DNA of 64,000 bases from Rheinheimera faecalis (GTDB lineage Bacteria > Pseudomonadota > Gammaproteobacteria > Enterobacterales > Alteromonadaceae): NCBI RefSeq assembly GCF_021290965.1, contig NZ_JAJOYT010000004.1, positions 358,831-422,830 of the forward strand, given 5' to 3'. A program made the position numbers and the translations under genes. Under the pieces are notes generated by a model, which had not been told where the DNA came from, made no database searches, and saw nothing but the letters and a program-made list of their open reading frames with translations. Shown in pieces: positions 53,963 to 62,794 of this stretch (position 1 is the stretch's first letter; each line of letters opens with the position of its first letter).

Positions 53963-54589
53963 TTGTCGATAATTTTGGCCGCCGAAGCATTAAGCTGTGT
54001 CCGCCAGGACAGAGTGTTATTTGAAAACTTAAACTTTCAGTTAAGTGCAGGGCAAGTGCTTTATATACAAGGAAAAAACGGTGCCGGTAAAAGTTCGCTG
54101 TTGCGACTGCTGGCGGGTTTAACTTTGCCTGAAGACGGTCAGATTTTATTCCATGGTAAACCTTTATCTACTCAGTCTGAGCTTTTTGCAGAACAACTGC
54201 TGTTTATCGGCCATCAGAGTGGCATCCATCCCCAACTAACAGCAATACAAAACTTAGCCTTCTGGTCAGCTTTATCTGAGCAAGCTATAGCAGAGCCTTA
54301 CCAGTTACTGGGCTCTTTAGGTTTGGCTGGTCTGGAAGATATTCCTTGTTTTATGCTCTCTGCAGGCCAGCAGCGCCGCGTATCTTTAGCCCGTTTATGG
54401 TTCACAGATAAACCACTCTGGATATTGGATGAGCCTTTTACCTCGTTGGATCAGCAGCTTATTGCTAAACTTGAGTACCATTTTTTACAACATCTATCAA
54501 AGGGTGGCGTTATTGTACTAACCAGCCATCAGACTTTGTCTGCTTCTTATCCGGCACTTCAGGCTCTTGAACTGGAGTACAGATGGTGA
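53963..54589 (+). CDS. ccmA: Cytochrome c maturation ABC transporter ATPase CcmA
   Basis: CcmA powers release of heme-loaded CcmE from CcmCD. The TTG at 53963 is preferred as start: GGGAG lies seven bases upstream and the resulting 208 residues fit the family, whereas the ATG at 53933 has no ribosome-binding site. Visible are Walker A GKNGAGKS (37-44), signature LSAGQQRRVSLARL and Walker B LWILDEPFTSLD. It is first of nine tightly packed ccm genes and overlaps ccmB by 7 bp. Confidence 0.95.
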   Translation: MSIILAAEALSCVRQDRVLFENLNFQLSAGQVLYIQGKNGAGKSSLLRLLAGLTLPEDGQILFHGKPLSTQSELFAEQLLFIGHQSGIHPQLTAIQNLAFWSALSEQAIAEPYQLLGSLGLAGLEDIPCFMLSAGQQRRVSLARLWFTDKPLWILDEPFTSLDQQLIAKLEYHFLQHLSKGGVIVLTSHQTLSASYPALQALELEYRW

Positions 54590-55248
54590 TGTGGCGAACT
54601 TTGGTCAAACGTGAATTACAGTTACTGGGGCGGCAAAAAGCCGACTGGCTCAATCCGCTGGTGTTCTTTTTATTGGTACTGAGCTTGTTTCCGCTGGGTA
54701 TTGGTCCTGAACCCGGTATGCTAAAACAAATAGCGCCAGGTCTGGTTTGGATAGCTGCACTCTTAAGCGTGTTGTTGTCCGCTGAACGTTTGTTTAAAGA
54801 TGATTACCGTTATGGTGTGATCGAGCAGTTGGTCGCAGGTCGACAGGGTTTATTTAGTTATGTGACCGCGAAAATTTGCTGTCACTGGCTATCGACAGGT
54901 GTGCCTTTAGTACTGGTTTCCCCGTTAATTGCGGTGTTATTGGGGCTGGACTGGCAAAGCTGGCAGGTTTTAGTGGTGACCTTATTGCTCGGTACGCCCG
55001 TATTAAGTTTGTTAAGTGTGCTTGGCGCAGCATTGACTATGGCCGCTGATAAAGGCGGTATATTGCAGGCGCTGATTATTTTACCTTTGTATATTCCACT
55101 GCTGATTTTTGCCAGTGGTGCTATGGAAGCCGCAGCCACAGCTTTGCCTTATGCAGGGCAGCTGGCTGTATTATTAGCCTTTTTATTATTTGCTTTAGCG
55201 CTGGTGCCTCTGGCCGTGCGTCAGGCACTTCGAATGAATGTGGGGTAG
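54583..55248 (+). CDS. ccmB: Heme exporter subunit CcmB
   Basis: The 221-residue inner-membrane protein has six helices and forms the permease part with CcmA, CcmC and CcmD. Typical features are RELQLLGRQKADWLNPLVFF at the N terminus, WIAALLSVLLSAERLFKDDY, and a final ALPYAGQLAVLLAF region. The ATG lies inside ccmA with GGAG upstream. It overlaps the ccmC region by a few bases depending on start choice. Confidence 0.95.
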   Translation: MVMWRTLVKRELQLLGRQKADWLNPLVFFLLVLSLFPLGIGPEPGMLKQIAPGLVWIAALLSVLLSAERLFKDDYRYGVIEQLVAGRQGLFSYVTAKICCHWLSTGVPLVLVSPLIAVLLGLDWQSWQVLVVTLLLGTPVLSLLSVLGAALTMAADKGGILQALIILPLYIPLLIFASGAMEAAATALPYAGQLAVLLAFLLFALALVPLAVRQALRMNVG

Positions 55249-55249
55249 T

Positions 55250-56014
55250 ATGTTCCGTTGGTTAGATCCTTACGCTAAACCTGAAACCTTGTACCACCTG
55301 TGTGGCCGCTTATTGCCTTATCTGATGGGGCTGGCCGTATTTACCTTAGTACTGGGAAATATCTGGGGCTTAGCCTTTAGCCCTTCGGATTACCAGCAAG
55401 GTGACAGCTACCGCATTATCTACATTCATGTGCCTTCCGCTATCTGGTCTATGGGCGCCTACAGCAGCATGGCAATTGCGGCATTTATAGGTTTAGTCTG
55501 GCAAATCCGCGTTGCACAGTGGGCCGTTTTAGCCATAGCTCCAATAGGTGCTGTTTATACAGTGATCGCATTATTTACAGGTGCAGCCTGGGGCAAGCCA
55601 ATGTGGGGTACCTGGTGGGTGTGGGACGCGCGTTTAACCTCTGAGTTGGTGTTATTGTTTTTATATTTAGGTGTTATAGCTTTAGCCGGTGCTTTTTCCG
55701 AGGCAGCCCGTGGTATTAAAGTGGCTTCCTTGCTGGCGATAGTGGGGGTAGTGAATCTGCCAATTATTCACTACTCAGTCGAGTGGTGGAACACGCTGCA
55801 TCAGGGCGCCACTATCACGAAGTTTGCTAAACCTTCGATTGACCCTTCGATGCTTTGGCCACTTTTGATCAGCATTTTAGGTTTTGCGCTTTTGTTAGCT
55901 GCTTTAACCTGCTTACGCTTACGTAGTCAGATCTTAATTTTTGAACAGCACAGACCCTGGGTCCGGCAGTTAGTTGACTCTATGGCTGCTTCAGGTCAGA
56001 AGGAGCAAAACTAA
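55250..56014 (+). CDS. ccmC: Heme handling protein CcmC
   Basis: CcmC loads heme onto CcmE in the periplasm. The 254-residue protein has six helices and the tryptophan-rich motif WGTWWVWDARLTSELVL (about 116-132). Conserved His residues occur in IIYIHVPSAIWS and IIHYSVEWWNTLHQG. The start at 55250 (MFRWLDPYAKPE) matches the usual N terminus; an ATG four codons earlier overlaps ccmB. Its stop overlaps the ccmD start by one base. Confidence 0.96.
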   Translation: MFRWLDPYAKPETLYHLCGRLLPYLMGLAVFTLVLGNIWGLAFSPSDYQQGDSYRIIYIHVPSAIWSMGAYSSMAIAAFIGLVWQIRVAQWAVLAIAPIGAVYTVIALFTGAAWGKPMWGTWWVWDARLTSELVLLFLYLGVIALAGAFSEAARGIKVASLLAIVGVVNLPIIHYSVEWWNTLHQGATITKFAKPSIDPSMLWPLLISILGFALLLAALTCLRLRSQILIFEQHRPWVRQLVDSMAASGQKEQN

Positions 56015-56214
56015 TGGCTTTCACATCCTGGGCAGACTTTTGGGCTATGGGCGGTTACGCGCTTTTTGTCTGGTTATCATTTGGTACTACTTATACGTTA
56101 TTGTTGGGTTTGTGGTGGTACAGCAAACGTCAGCATAAAGAGATACAACAACAAATCCGCGCCAAAGCAGCGCGGGAACAACGGGTGCGGCAACATCAGG
56201 AGAGTGAGAAGTAG
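56014..56214 (+). CDS. ccmD: Heme exporter small subunit CcmD
   Basis: A 66-residue single-pass protein: a helix at about 10-35 (GGYALFVWLSFGTTYTLLLG) and a basic, Arg/Lys/Gln-rich cytoplasmic tail. CcmD stabilises the CcmABC complex and is needed for CcmE release. Its ATG shares one base with the ccmC stop, and ccmE starts directly after its stop. Confidence 0.92.
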   Translation: MAFTSWADFWAMGGYALFVWLSFGTTYTLLLGLWWYSKRQHKEIQQQIRAKAAREQRVRQHQESEK

Positions 56215-56787
56215 ATGAATCCGAGACGTCAAAAACGCTTAGTGGCCGTTCTGGCCTTTGTGTTGTTGTTAGGTGGTGCTATTGGCGCCATGTTGTATGC
56301 ATTGCAGCAAAATATTGATTTGTTTTATACCCCAAGCCAGCTGATTGATGGCATGGGTGATGACAAAGTAAAACCTGAAATAGGCCAGCGTCTGCGAATT
56401 GGCGGTATGGTGGTCAAAGGTTCAGTGCGCCGCGACCCGAACTCACTAAAAGTCAGTTTCGATTTGGTCGATACAGGCCCACTGGTCACAGTGGAATACG
56501 AAGGCATATTGCCGGATTTATTCCGTGAAGGGCAGGGCATAGTAGCCCAAGGTGTGTTGGTCGATGCGAAGACCATACTGGCCTCTGAAGTGCTGGCAAA
56601 ACACGACGAAGAATATATGCCTCCTGAAGTGGCTGAAGCGGTCAAAGGCATTAAACATGTAGCGCCGAAAGATTATCAGTCCTATGGGCAACCAAAAAGC
56701 GCACAGCCAGAGGTCGTAAAGCCTGAAACCACAACGCCAGAAACCAAAAAGCCTGAAGAGAACAAGCCAGCAGGTCAACAGCCATGA
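56215..56787 (+). CDS. ccmE: Heme chaperone CcmE
   Basis: CcmE binds heme covalently and carries it to CcmF/H. The 190-residue protein has one N-terminal helix (about 8-30), an OB-like beta-barrel ([20 protein letters not shown]), and the heme-binding His130 followed by Tyr134 in [13 protein letters not shown] Pro/Lys/Glu-rich tail (about 155-190) extends beyond the usual end. It overlaps ccmF by 4 bp. Confidence 0.97.
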   Translation: MNPRRQKRLVAVLAFVLLLGGAIGAMLYALQQNIDLFYTPSQLIDGMGDDKVKPEIGQRLRIGGMVVKGSVRRDPNSLKVSFDLVDTGPLVTVEYEGILPDLFREGQGIVAQGVLVDAKTILASEVLAKHDEEYMPPEVAEAVKGIKHVAPKDYQSYGQPKSAQPEVVKPETTTPETKKPEENKPAGQQP

Positions 56788-58763
56788 TTGCAGAATATGG
56801 TCAACTGGCGCTGACCTTTGCGCTTTGTATTTCTTTGGCTTTGGCGATAGTGCCTTTGTATGGCAGTTTTAAAGGCCAACAAACCGCATTACAGCTTGGT
56901 AATCCGCTGGCTTATGCCTTGTTTTTACTGACAGCATTCTCGTTTTGGGCTTTGTCCTATGCCTTTTGGGCCAACGACTTTACCGTAGTTTATGTGGCAA
57001 CCAACTCCAACTCTTTATTGCCTTGGTACTACCGTTTAACAGCGGTCTGGGGGGGGCATGAAGGTTCGATGTTATTGTGGTTATTAACCTTATCTGGCTG
57101 GATTGCGGCTGTGGCTCTGTTTTCCCGCAGTTTACCTCTGCAGTTTCAGGGCCGGATTTTAGGTGTAATGGGCTTAATAGCTGTAGGTTTTTATGCCTTT
57201 GTGCTTTTTATGTCTAACCCTTTTATGCGCAGTTTGCCGTATTTCCCTGTTGATGGCCGTGACTTAAATCCGCTGCTGCAAGATTTTGGCATGATCATTC
57301 ACCCACCTATGTTGTATATGGGTTATGTCGGCTTTGCAGTGTCCTTTGCTTTTGCGATAGCGGCATTAATGGGCGGCAAGTTTGACAGCACCTGGGCACG
57401 CTGGGCCAGACCCTGGACTTTAGCTGCTTGGTTGTTTTTAACTCTCGGTATTATGCTCGGCAGCTGGTGGGCTTATAACGAACTGGGCTGGGGCGGTTGG
57501 TGGTTCTGGGATCCGGTCGAAAACGCTTCTTTTATGCCATGGCTGGTCGGAACAGCGCTCATCCACTCTTTAGCTGTGACTGAAAAACGCGGCACCTTCA
57601 AATCCTGGACAGTATTGTTGGCCATAGCTGCATTTTCGTTAAGTTTATTGGGCGCCTTTTTAGTGCGTTCCGGCGTTTTGGTGTCTGTGCATTCTTTTGC
57701 TGCCGATCCAGACCGTGGTTTGTATTTACTGGCGTTTTTACTGGTGGTTGTCGGTGGTTCTTTGCTGCTGTATGCGCTTCGGATGAACTCAGTACGCAGT
57801 CAGGCCCGTTATGAGTTGTTTTCCCGTGAAGTGCTGCTGTGGGGCAATAATATTTTCCTGTTAACAGCGACCTTGGTGGTGCTGTTGGGTACTTTATTCC
57901 CGCTGGTGCATAAAGAGCTGGGGTTAGGTTCTATCTCCATTGGCGAACCGTTTTTTAATCAGCTGTTTTATTATCTGGTGATCCCTTTTGCCTTGCTGCT
58001 GGGCTTAGGCCCCTGGGTGCGCTGGAAACAACAGCAAGTGAAACCTCTGTTAAAACCTATGAGTTTAATCGCCATAGCCACCTTAATTCTGGCATTGGGG
58101 ACTTTGGCAACATTGCAAAGCATTCAGGCCAATTTAGCCTTACTTGGTTTGTTATTGGGCGCCTGGGTTGGCTCGTCCGCCATTTTTGAATTGTTGCAGC
58201 GACTGCAGCAGTTTGGCTCAGTCAAACAGGGGTTAACTAAACTTAATGCCAGCCATTTTGGTATGACGCTGGCACATATTGGTTTTGCCGTGCTGGTGAT
58301 TGGTGTGGCTATGACCAAAACCTACAGCGTAGAAACTCAGGTCAGAATGAAAGCTGGTGAGCAGGTGGAACTGGCTGGTTATCAATTTAAGCTGGTGGAA
58401 GTTTATCCATTAGATGGGCCTAATTATAAAGGTGAAGCGGCAGAGTTGGATGTCAGTTACAAAGGCGACTACGTCACGCATTTGCACGCGGAAAAACGTT
58501 TTTACACAGTGCAACGTAGCGTAATGACAGAAGCTGCAGTGCATGCCCGTTTAAGCCGTGACTTGTATGTGGCGTTGGGTGAATCGCTGAATGATGACAG
58601 CTGGGCCTTAAGTTTGTATGTGAAGCCTTTTGTGCGCTGGATTTGGTTGGGCGGTTTACTGATGGCGTTGGGCGGTCTGATTGCACTCTGCGATAAACGC
58701 TACCGTCGTCGTGTGGGTGATCGAAAAGAGACCACTGAACTGAAGGAAACTGCAGATGCGTAA
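56784..58763 (+). CDS. ccmF: Heme lyase subunit CcmF
   Basis: CcmF ligates heme to apocytochrome c with CcmH. The 659-residue polytopic protein has the periplasmic WWD motif [19 protein letters not shown] (about 232-250), and conserved His residues in [20 protein letters not shown] and LFPLVHKE. A large periplasmic domain precedes the last helix (about 520-625). It overlaps ccmE by 4 bp and ccmG by 8 bp. Confidence 0.97.
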   Translation: MIAEYGQLALTFALCISLALAIVPLYGSFKGQQTALQLGNPLAYALFLLTAFSFWALSYAFWANDFTVVYVATNSNSLLPWYYRLTAVWGGHEGSMLLWLLTLSGWIAAVALFSRSLPLQFQGRILGVMGLIAVGFYAFVLFMSNPFMRSLPYFPVDGRDLNPLLQDFGMIIHPPMLYMGYVGFAVSFAFAIAALMGGKFDSTWARWARPWTLAAWLFLTLGIMLGSWWAYNELGWGGWWFWDPVENASFMPWLVGTALIHSLAVTEKRGTFKSWTVLLAIAAFSLSLLGAFLVRSGVLVSVHSFAADPDRGLYLLAFLLVVVGGSLLLYALRMNSVRSQARYELFSREVLLWGNNIFLLTATLVVLLGTLFPLVHKELGLGSISIGEPFFNQLFYYLVIPFALLLGLGPWVRWKQQQVKPLLKPMSLIAIATLILALGTLATLQSIQANLALLGLLLGAWVGSSAIFELLQRLQQFGSVKQGLTKLNASHFGMTLAHIGFAVLVIGVAMTKTYSVETQVRMKAGEQVELAGYQFKLVEVYPLDGPNYKGEAAELDVSYKGDYVTHLHAEKRFYTVQRSVMTEAAVHARLSRDLYVALGESLNDDSWALSLYVKPFVRWIWLGGLLMALGGLIALCDKRYRRRVGDRKETTELKETADA

Positions 58764-59325
58764 GTTGGCATTTTTTATCCCATTTGTGCTTTTTATTGCC
58801 TTGTCGGTATTTTTATTCAGCGGCTTATTTTCCAACCCCATGGAGCGCGAGTCTTCAGTCCTGAATCAACCATTACCAGCTTTTGCATTGCCAGATTTAC
58901 AGCAACCTGAAAAAATCTGGACGCCAGACAGCGTCAAAGGCAAACCTTTTTTGCTCAATGTCTGGGGCACCTGGTGCGTGACCTGTAATGCAGAACTGGC
59001 TTATTTAACCGAACTGCGTGAGCAAGGTGTGATGATTGTCGGTTTGTATTATCAGCAGCCAGTAGACGCCGCTTTTGGTGAAGTTTTTAACCTTGCAGCA
59101 TTGCAGCAGGAAGTGGCGCTGAAGCTGGAACAACAAGGCAATCCGTATCAGTGGAATATTCTGGATAAAGACCGCACGCTGATTTTTGATTTAGGGGTCA
59201 CTGGTGCGCCTGAGACCTTTTTAATTGATGCTCAGGGTATTATTCGCTATCACCATATAGGCGATATTAATCCGCAGGTATGGCAACAAAAGCTGGCTGC
59301 TGCTTATCAGAGTCTGCAGGAGTAG
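58756..59325 (+). CDS. ccmG: Periplasmic thioredoxin CcmG/DsbE
   Basis: A 189-residue membrane-anchored thioredoxin that keeps the apocytochrome CXXCH cysteines reduced. It has an N-terminal helix (about 4-25), the active site Cys74-Val-Thr-Cys77 in WGTWCVTCNAEL, and the cis-Pro region TGAPETFLID (about 150-159). It overlaps ccmF by 8 bp and precedes ccmH by three bases. Confidence 0.96.
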   Translation: MRKLAFFIPFVLFIALSVFLFSGLFSNPMERESSVLNQPLPAFALPDLQQPEKIWTPDSVKGKPFLLNVWGTWCVTCNAELAYLTELREQGVMIVGLYYQQPVDAAFGEVFNLAALQQEVALKLEQQGNPYQWNILDKDRTLIFDLGVTGAPETFLIDAQGIIRYHHIGDINPQVWQQKLAAAYQSLQE

Positions 59326-59328
59326 GGC

Positions 59329-59811
59329 ATGAAATACTTTTTCCTCAGCCTGCTGCTGATAACAGCCGCAGCACAAGCCAGTCAGGCTTTAGTCGAGTTT
59401 AAAAGCCCGGAGCAGCAAGCGCTGTTTAAAGAGCTGACTCACGAGCTGCGTTGCCCTAAATGCCAGAACCAGAATATTGCCGACTCCAACGCTGTAGTGG
59501 CCGTGGATATGCGGGCTAAAACTCTGGAGCTGGTGCAGCAGGGACAAAATAAAGAACAAGTGCTGGATTATATGAAAAGTCGCTACGGTGATTTTGTGCA
59601 TTACCAGCCACCGCTGAATAAATTCACGTTGATTTTATGGTTGTTGCCAGCGCTGATGGTGTTTGGGCTTATTGTGTTGCTGGTGGTTCGCCGTAAGGCT
59701 GAACGCAACTTTGTTGCATCAGAGTCCAGTGATAAAACTCAGCCGCAACCAGAGCAACAATTGGAACAGCAACTTGATCAACTGATTGAGCAGTACAGGA
59801 GAAAAAGCTGA
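59329..59811 (+). CDS. ccmH: Cytochrome c maturation protein CcmH (CycL-type)
   Basis: A 160-residue periplasmic redox protein with a signal peptide, the RCPKCQN motif (Cys42, Cys45) in a three-helix domain, and a C-terminal helix (about 102-122) plus a Gln-rich tail. It corresponds to the short CcmH of organisms where the TPR part is a separate gene, here ccmI. Its stop overlaps the ccmI start. Confidence 0.95.
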   Translation: MKYFFLSLLLITAAAQASQALVEFKSPEQQALFKELTHELRCPKCQNQNIADSNAVVAVDMRAKTLELVQQGQNKEQVLDYMKSRYGDFVHYQPPLNKFTLILWLLPALMVFGLIVLLVVRRKAERNFVASESSDKTQPQPEQQLEQQLDQLIEQYRRKS

Positions 59812-61037
59812 TGCTGATGTCGTTAAGTTTTGCCTCAGCATTGATGCTGGTCCTTATTCTGGTATTGCTGCTGTTTTTTCGCCGCAAAGGTGAGGAAGTG
59901 CAGTTAAGCCCGGTGGTGCAGTTTGAAGATAAACTACGCTTGTTGTCTCAAGCCCGTGACAATGGTGAATTGGCAGAACAGGATTTTGTCCAGGCTGCAG
60001 CTGAATTAAAAACTCAGTACCTGCAATCGCAGCAAAGTCAGCAGACTGTAGCAAGCCCTGCAACAGCCTGGGTGTTGGGGACTAGCTTATTGGTTGTAGT
60101 GGGTACAGCAGCGCTTTATAGCCTGACAGGTCATTTTACAGCGCTGCAGAACTGGCAAACTGCGCAGCAGCAGTTACCTGCCTATGGTGAGCGGGCACTG
60201 TTAAATCAAGGCGAGCCGCTGACGGAAGAGGAAATTGAGCTTTTTGCTTTGGCTTTGCGTACCAAAATCAGTAAGGAAGGCGATGATGCTGTGGCCTGGT
60301 TTGTGATTGGCCGGATCTGGTTATCTAAAGGAATGCTGGATGATGCCATTGAAGCTTTTGAAAAAGCTTTGGCGTTAACCCCAAACCGCGTCAATGTGCT
60401 AATCAGTTACAGCCAGGCACTTTTGGTCGCCAGTGGCGATGAAAATCTGGCCAAAGCTGGCTTGAGTTTAGCCAAAGTGTTGCAACAGGATCCAGAGAAC
60501 TCGGATGCTCTGTCTATGCTGGCGATGGTAGCCGAAGAGCGTGGTGATAAAGAGCAAGCTCAGCAGGCATGGCAGTTGTTATTGCCTAAGTTGGATAAAG
60601 CTGATCCCCGTTATGCATTGGTGCAACAAAAACTGGGGTTAGCCTCTGCACCAGAACAAGCCGCGACTTCAGAACAGACAAGCACCGCAGCTGTGTCTGG
60701 TCGTCAGGTGTCTGTGCAGTTAACCATCAACCCACAATTGGCAGAACACTACAAAACCGGTACTTTGTTTGTGTTTGCTAAAGCTGTGGATGGTCCGCCT
60801 TTGCCATTGGCGGTACAAAAGCTTGCTGTGTTTAACGGCACTCAAACTATAGAGTTAAGCGAAGCTCAGGCCATGCAGCCAGGCTGGACTTTAGCCAACG
60901 CAGAGCGTATTCAAATCAGTGCTCGTTTGTCTTTATCAGGGCAAGTGTTAAATGACGAAAATGGCCCACAAGTGCAGTCAGAAGTCCTGAGTTTTAATGA
61001 GCCGAAGCTCAGTCTGAGCCTCAGCTTACAGCCTTAA
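59811..61037 (+). CDS. ccmI: Cytochrome c maturation protein CcmI (CycH-type)
   Basis: CcmI holds apocytochromes for the heme lyase. The 408-residue protein has two N-terminal helices (about 4-24 and 83-103) flanking a cytoplasmic loop, then TPR repeats (about 155-275, with AIEAFEKALALTPNRVNVLI and NSDALSMLAMVAEERGDKEQ). A C-terminal beta-rich domain (about 300-408) follows. It is the last gene of the ccm operon. Confidence 0.93.
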   Translation: MLMSLSFASALMLVLILVLLLFFRRKGEEVQLSPVVQFEDKLRLLSQARDNGELAEQDFVQAAAELKTQYLQSQQSQQTVASPATAWVLGTSLLVVVGTAALYSLTGHFTALQNWQTAQQQLPAYGERALLNQGEPLTEEEIELFALALRTKISKEGDDAVAWFVIGRIWLSKGMLDDAIEAFEKALALTPNRVNVLISYSQALLVASGDENLAKAGLSLAKVLQQDPENSDALSMLAMVAEERGDKEQAQQAWQLLLPKLDKADPRYALVQQKLGLASAPEQAATSEQTSTAAVSGRQVSVQLTINPQLAEHYKTGTLFVFAKAVDGPPLPLAVQKLAVFNGTQTIELSEAQAMQPGWTLANAERIQISARLSLSGQVLNDENGPQVQSEVLSFNEPKLSLSLSLQP

Positions 61038-61087
61038 CCCGCCCTGAAGCAGTACGGATAAAAACTGCAGAATCGTCGATTAAATAA

Positions 61088-61114
61088 GCAAAAGGTCATG
61101 CTCTGGCCTTTTGC
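61088..61114 (+). terminator. Probable terminator of the ccm operon
   Basis: GCAAAAGGTCA and TGGCCTTTTGC form an 11-bp stem with one mismatch and a five-base loop, 50 bp after ccmI. The T-run lies within the stem. The remaining 166 bp to the next gene hold a TATAAC hexamer at 61162-61167 that could belong to its promoter. Confidence 0.55.
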
Positions 61115-61280
61115 TGCGGCGTTCTGCCCCTTTGCCTCTTTTCATTTGATGCCCAATAGGCTATAACACGGCAACTTTGAGAAGTCTGTCCGGTGTTTGG
61201 GCCTGCAATTTGCGGTCTGCATCTGTCAGTCAGTTACCTTCAACCATAATTAAAATAAACCCACAATCTAGGATCACGTT

Positions 61281-62699
61281 ATGAATCAACCGCCAGCTTC
61301 GGGGACTTTATTCGGTCATCCGAAAGGACTCTTCCTGCTTTTTTCCACGGAAATGTGGGAGCGTTTTTCCTACTACGGGATGCGCGCTTTACTTATTCTT
61401 ACCTTAGTTGCTGCTACTGAATCCACTAACCCTGGTTTTGGTCTGAGCAATGGCGATGCTTTGTTATTGTATGGCTACTACACAGGTCTGGTCTATGCCG
61501 CGACTTTGTTTGGTGGTTTGATTGCAGACAACCTGTTAGGCCAGCGTAAATCTATTATCCTGGGCGGCACTTTAATGGCCATAGGTCAGTTTACTTTGTT
61601 TGCTGCCACACCCCACAGCATGTCGCTGTTTTACGTAGGTTTAGGTTTTATTATTGCCGGTAACGGTTTATTTAAACCAAATATCTCTGCCATAGTGGGT
61701 GATTTGTATCCACAAGGCGACGCCCGTCGTGACGGTGGTTTTACCATTTTCTATATGGGTATTAACTTAGGTGCTTTTATTGCGCCTTTAGTCACTTCTT
61801 CTTTAGGTGAAAGCGATAGTTTCGGCTGGCGTTATGGTTATTTAGCCGCTGGTATTGGTATGGCTTTATCTGTTGTGATCCAGTTACTCTTTGCACAAAA
61901 GTACTTAGGTGATTTAGGTAAAGTGCCTGGTCGTATTTCGTCGCGTAGCGCTTCTGGTACTCCAACGCCGCTGACTAAAGTTGAATTCGACCGTCTGCGA
62001 GTGGTGTTATTCCTGTTTATCTTCGTGACTATGTTCTGGCTGGCCTTTGAACAAGCCGGTGGCTTAATGAGCTTGTTTGCTTCTGAACATACAGACCGTA
62101 TGGTTGGCACTTTCGAAGTGCCAGCAGGCTGGTTCCAGTCGTTAAACCCGCTGTTTATTCTGATGTTTGCTCCGGTGTTTGCCTGGTTATGGGTAAAACT
62201 GAATGCGATGAATAAACAACCTGACGCCCCTATCAAAATTTTATTTGGTATGTTGTTAACCTCTATTGGTTTTATCTTCCTGATCGTCGGTGTATTTGAG
62301 ATGCAGGTGAACCCTTCAGCCAAATCCAGCATGATGTGGTTAACCTTAGCTTTCTTATTCCATACGCTAGGTGAGCTGTGTATTTCTCCTGTGGGCTTGT
62401 CATTAATGACCAAGCTGGCTCCGGTGAAACTGGCTTCGCTGATCATGGGTGTCTGGTTCCTGATGCCTGCTGTTGCTCACTATCTGGCAGGTTTTGTTGG
62501 TGCTTATTCTGACACAGCCGGCGAAAACAGTGCTGTAGTTGAATTTGCCGCATCCTTTGGTGTTCAGGCCGCTCACGCTGGTTTACTGGTGGTGTTTGGT
62601 GGTATAGCTGTAGCGCTGGTGGTATTTGCTGCCGTGCTGTGGATGTTATCCGGTACTTTAGTACGCTGGATGCATGGTGCTGAGCGTATGCAAAGCTAA
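61281..62699 (+). CDS. POT-family proton-coupled di/tripeptide transporter
   Basis: The 472-residue inner-membrane protein, with about 12-14 helices, imports short peptides with protons. The family motif ExxERFxYYG is present as EMWERFSYYGMRALLIL near residues 24-40. GNGLFKPNISAIVGDLY (about 131-147) and FTIFYMGINLGAF (PTR2 signature) follow. It is closest in style to DtpA/DtpB-type proteins. AGGATC precedes the ATG. It is monocistronic between two hairpins. Confidence 0.93.
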   Translation: MNQPPASGTLFGHPKGLFLLFSTEMWERFSYYGMRALLILTLVAATESTNPGFGLSNGDALLLYGYYTGLVYAATLFGGLIADNLLGQRKSIILGGTLMAIGQFTLFAATPHSMSLFYVGLGFIIAGNGLFKPNISAIVGDLYPQGDARRDGGFTIFYMGINLGAFIAPLVTSSLGESDSFGWRYGYLAAGIGMALSVVIQLLFAQKYLGDLGKVPGRISSRSASGTPTPLTKVEFDRLRVVLFLFIFVTMFWLAFEQAGGLMSLFASEHTDRMVGTFEVPAGWFQSLNPLFILMFAPVFAWLWVKLNAMNKQPDAPIKILFGMLLTSIGFIFLIVGVFEMQVNPSAKSSMMWLTLAFLFHTLGELCISPVGLSLMTKLAPVKLASLIMGVWFLMPAVAHYLAGFVGAYSDTAGENSAVVEFAASFGVQAAHAGLLVVFGGIAVALVVFAAVLWMLSGTLVRWMHGAERMQS

Positions 62700-62714
62700 G
62701 CATTCATAATGCTT

Positions 62715-62749
62715 AAAAAGGCCAGCTGGATCAATCCGCTGGCCTTTTT
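62715..62749. terminator. Bidirectional terminator between the peptide transporter and the TIR gene
   Basis: AAAAAGGCCAGC and GCTGGCCTTTTT make a 12-bp stem with an 11-base loop and A/T tracts on both sides, in the gap between two convergent genes. Confidence 0.85.
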
Positions 62750-62794
62750 ATTGGAGTTAAACGGCTAGTTGCTAGCTCAGGCCGCTGATAACAT

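Noticed and set aside
61838..62446. Minus-strand 202-codon ORF inside the peptide transporter gene
   Set aside because: It is a shadow of a hydrophobic coding region in which few stops occur on the opposite strand.
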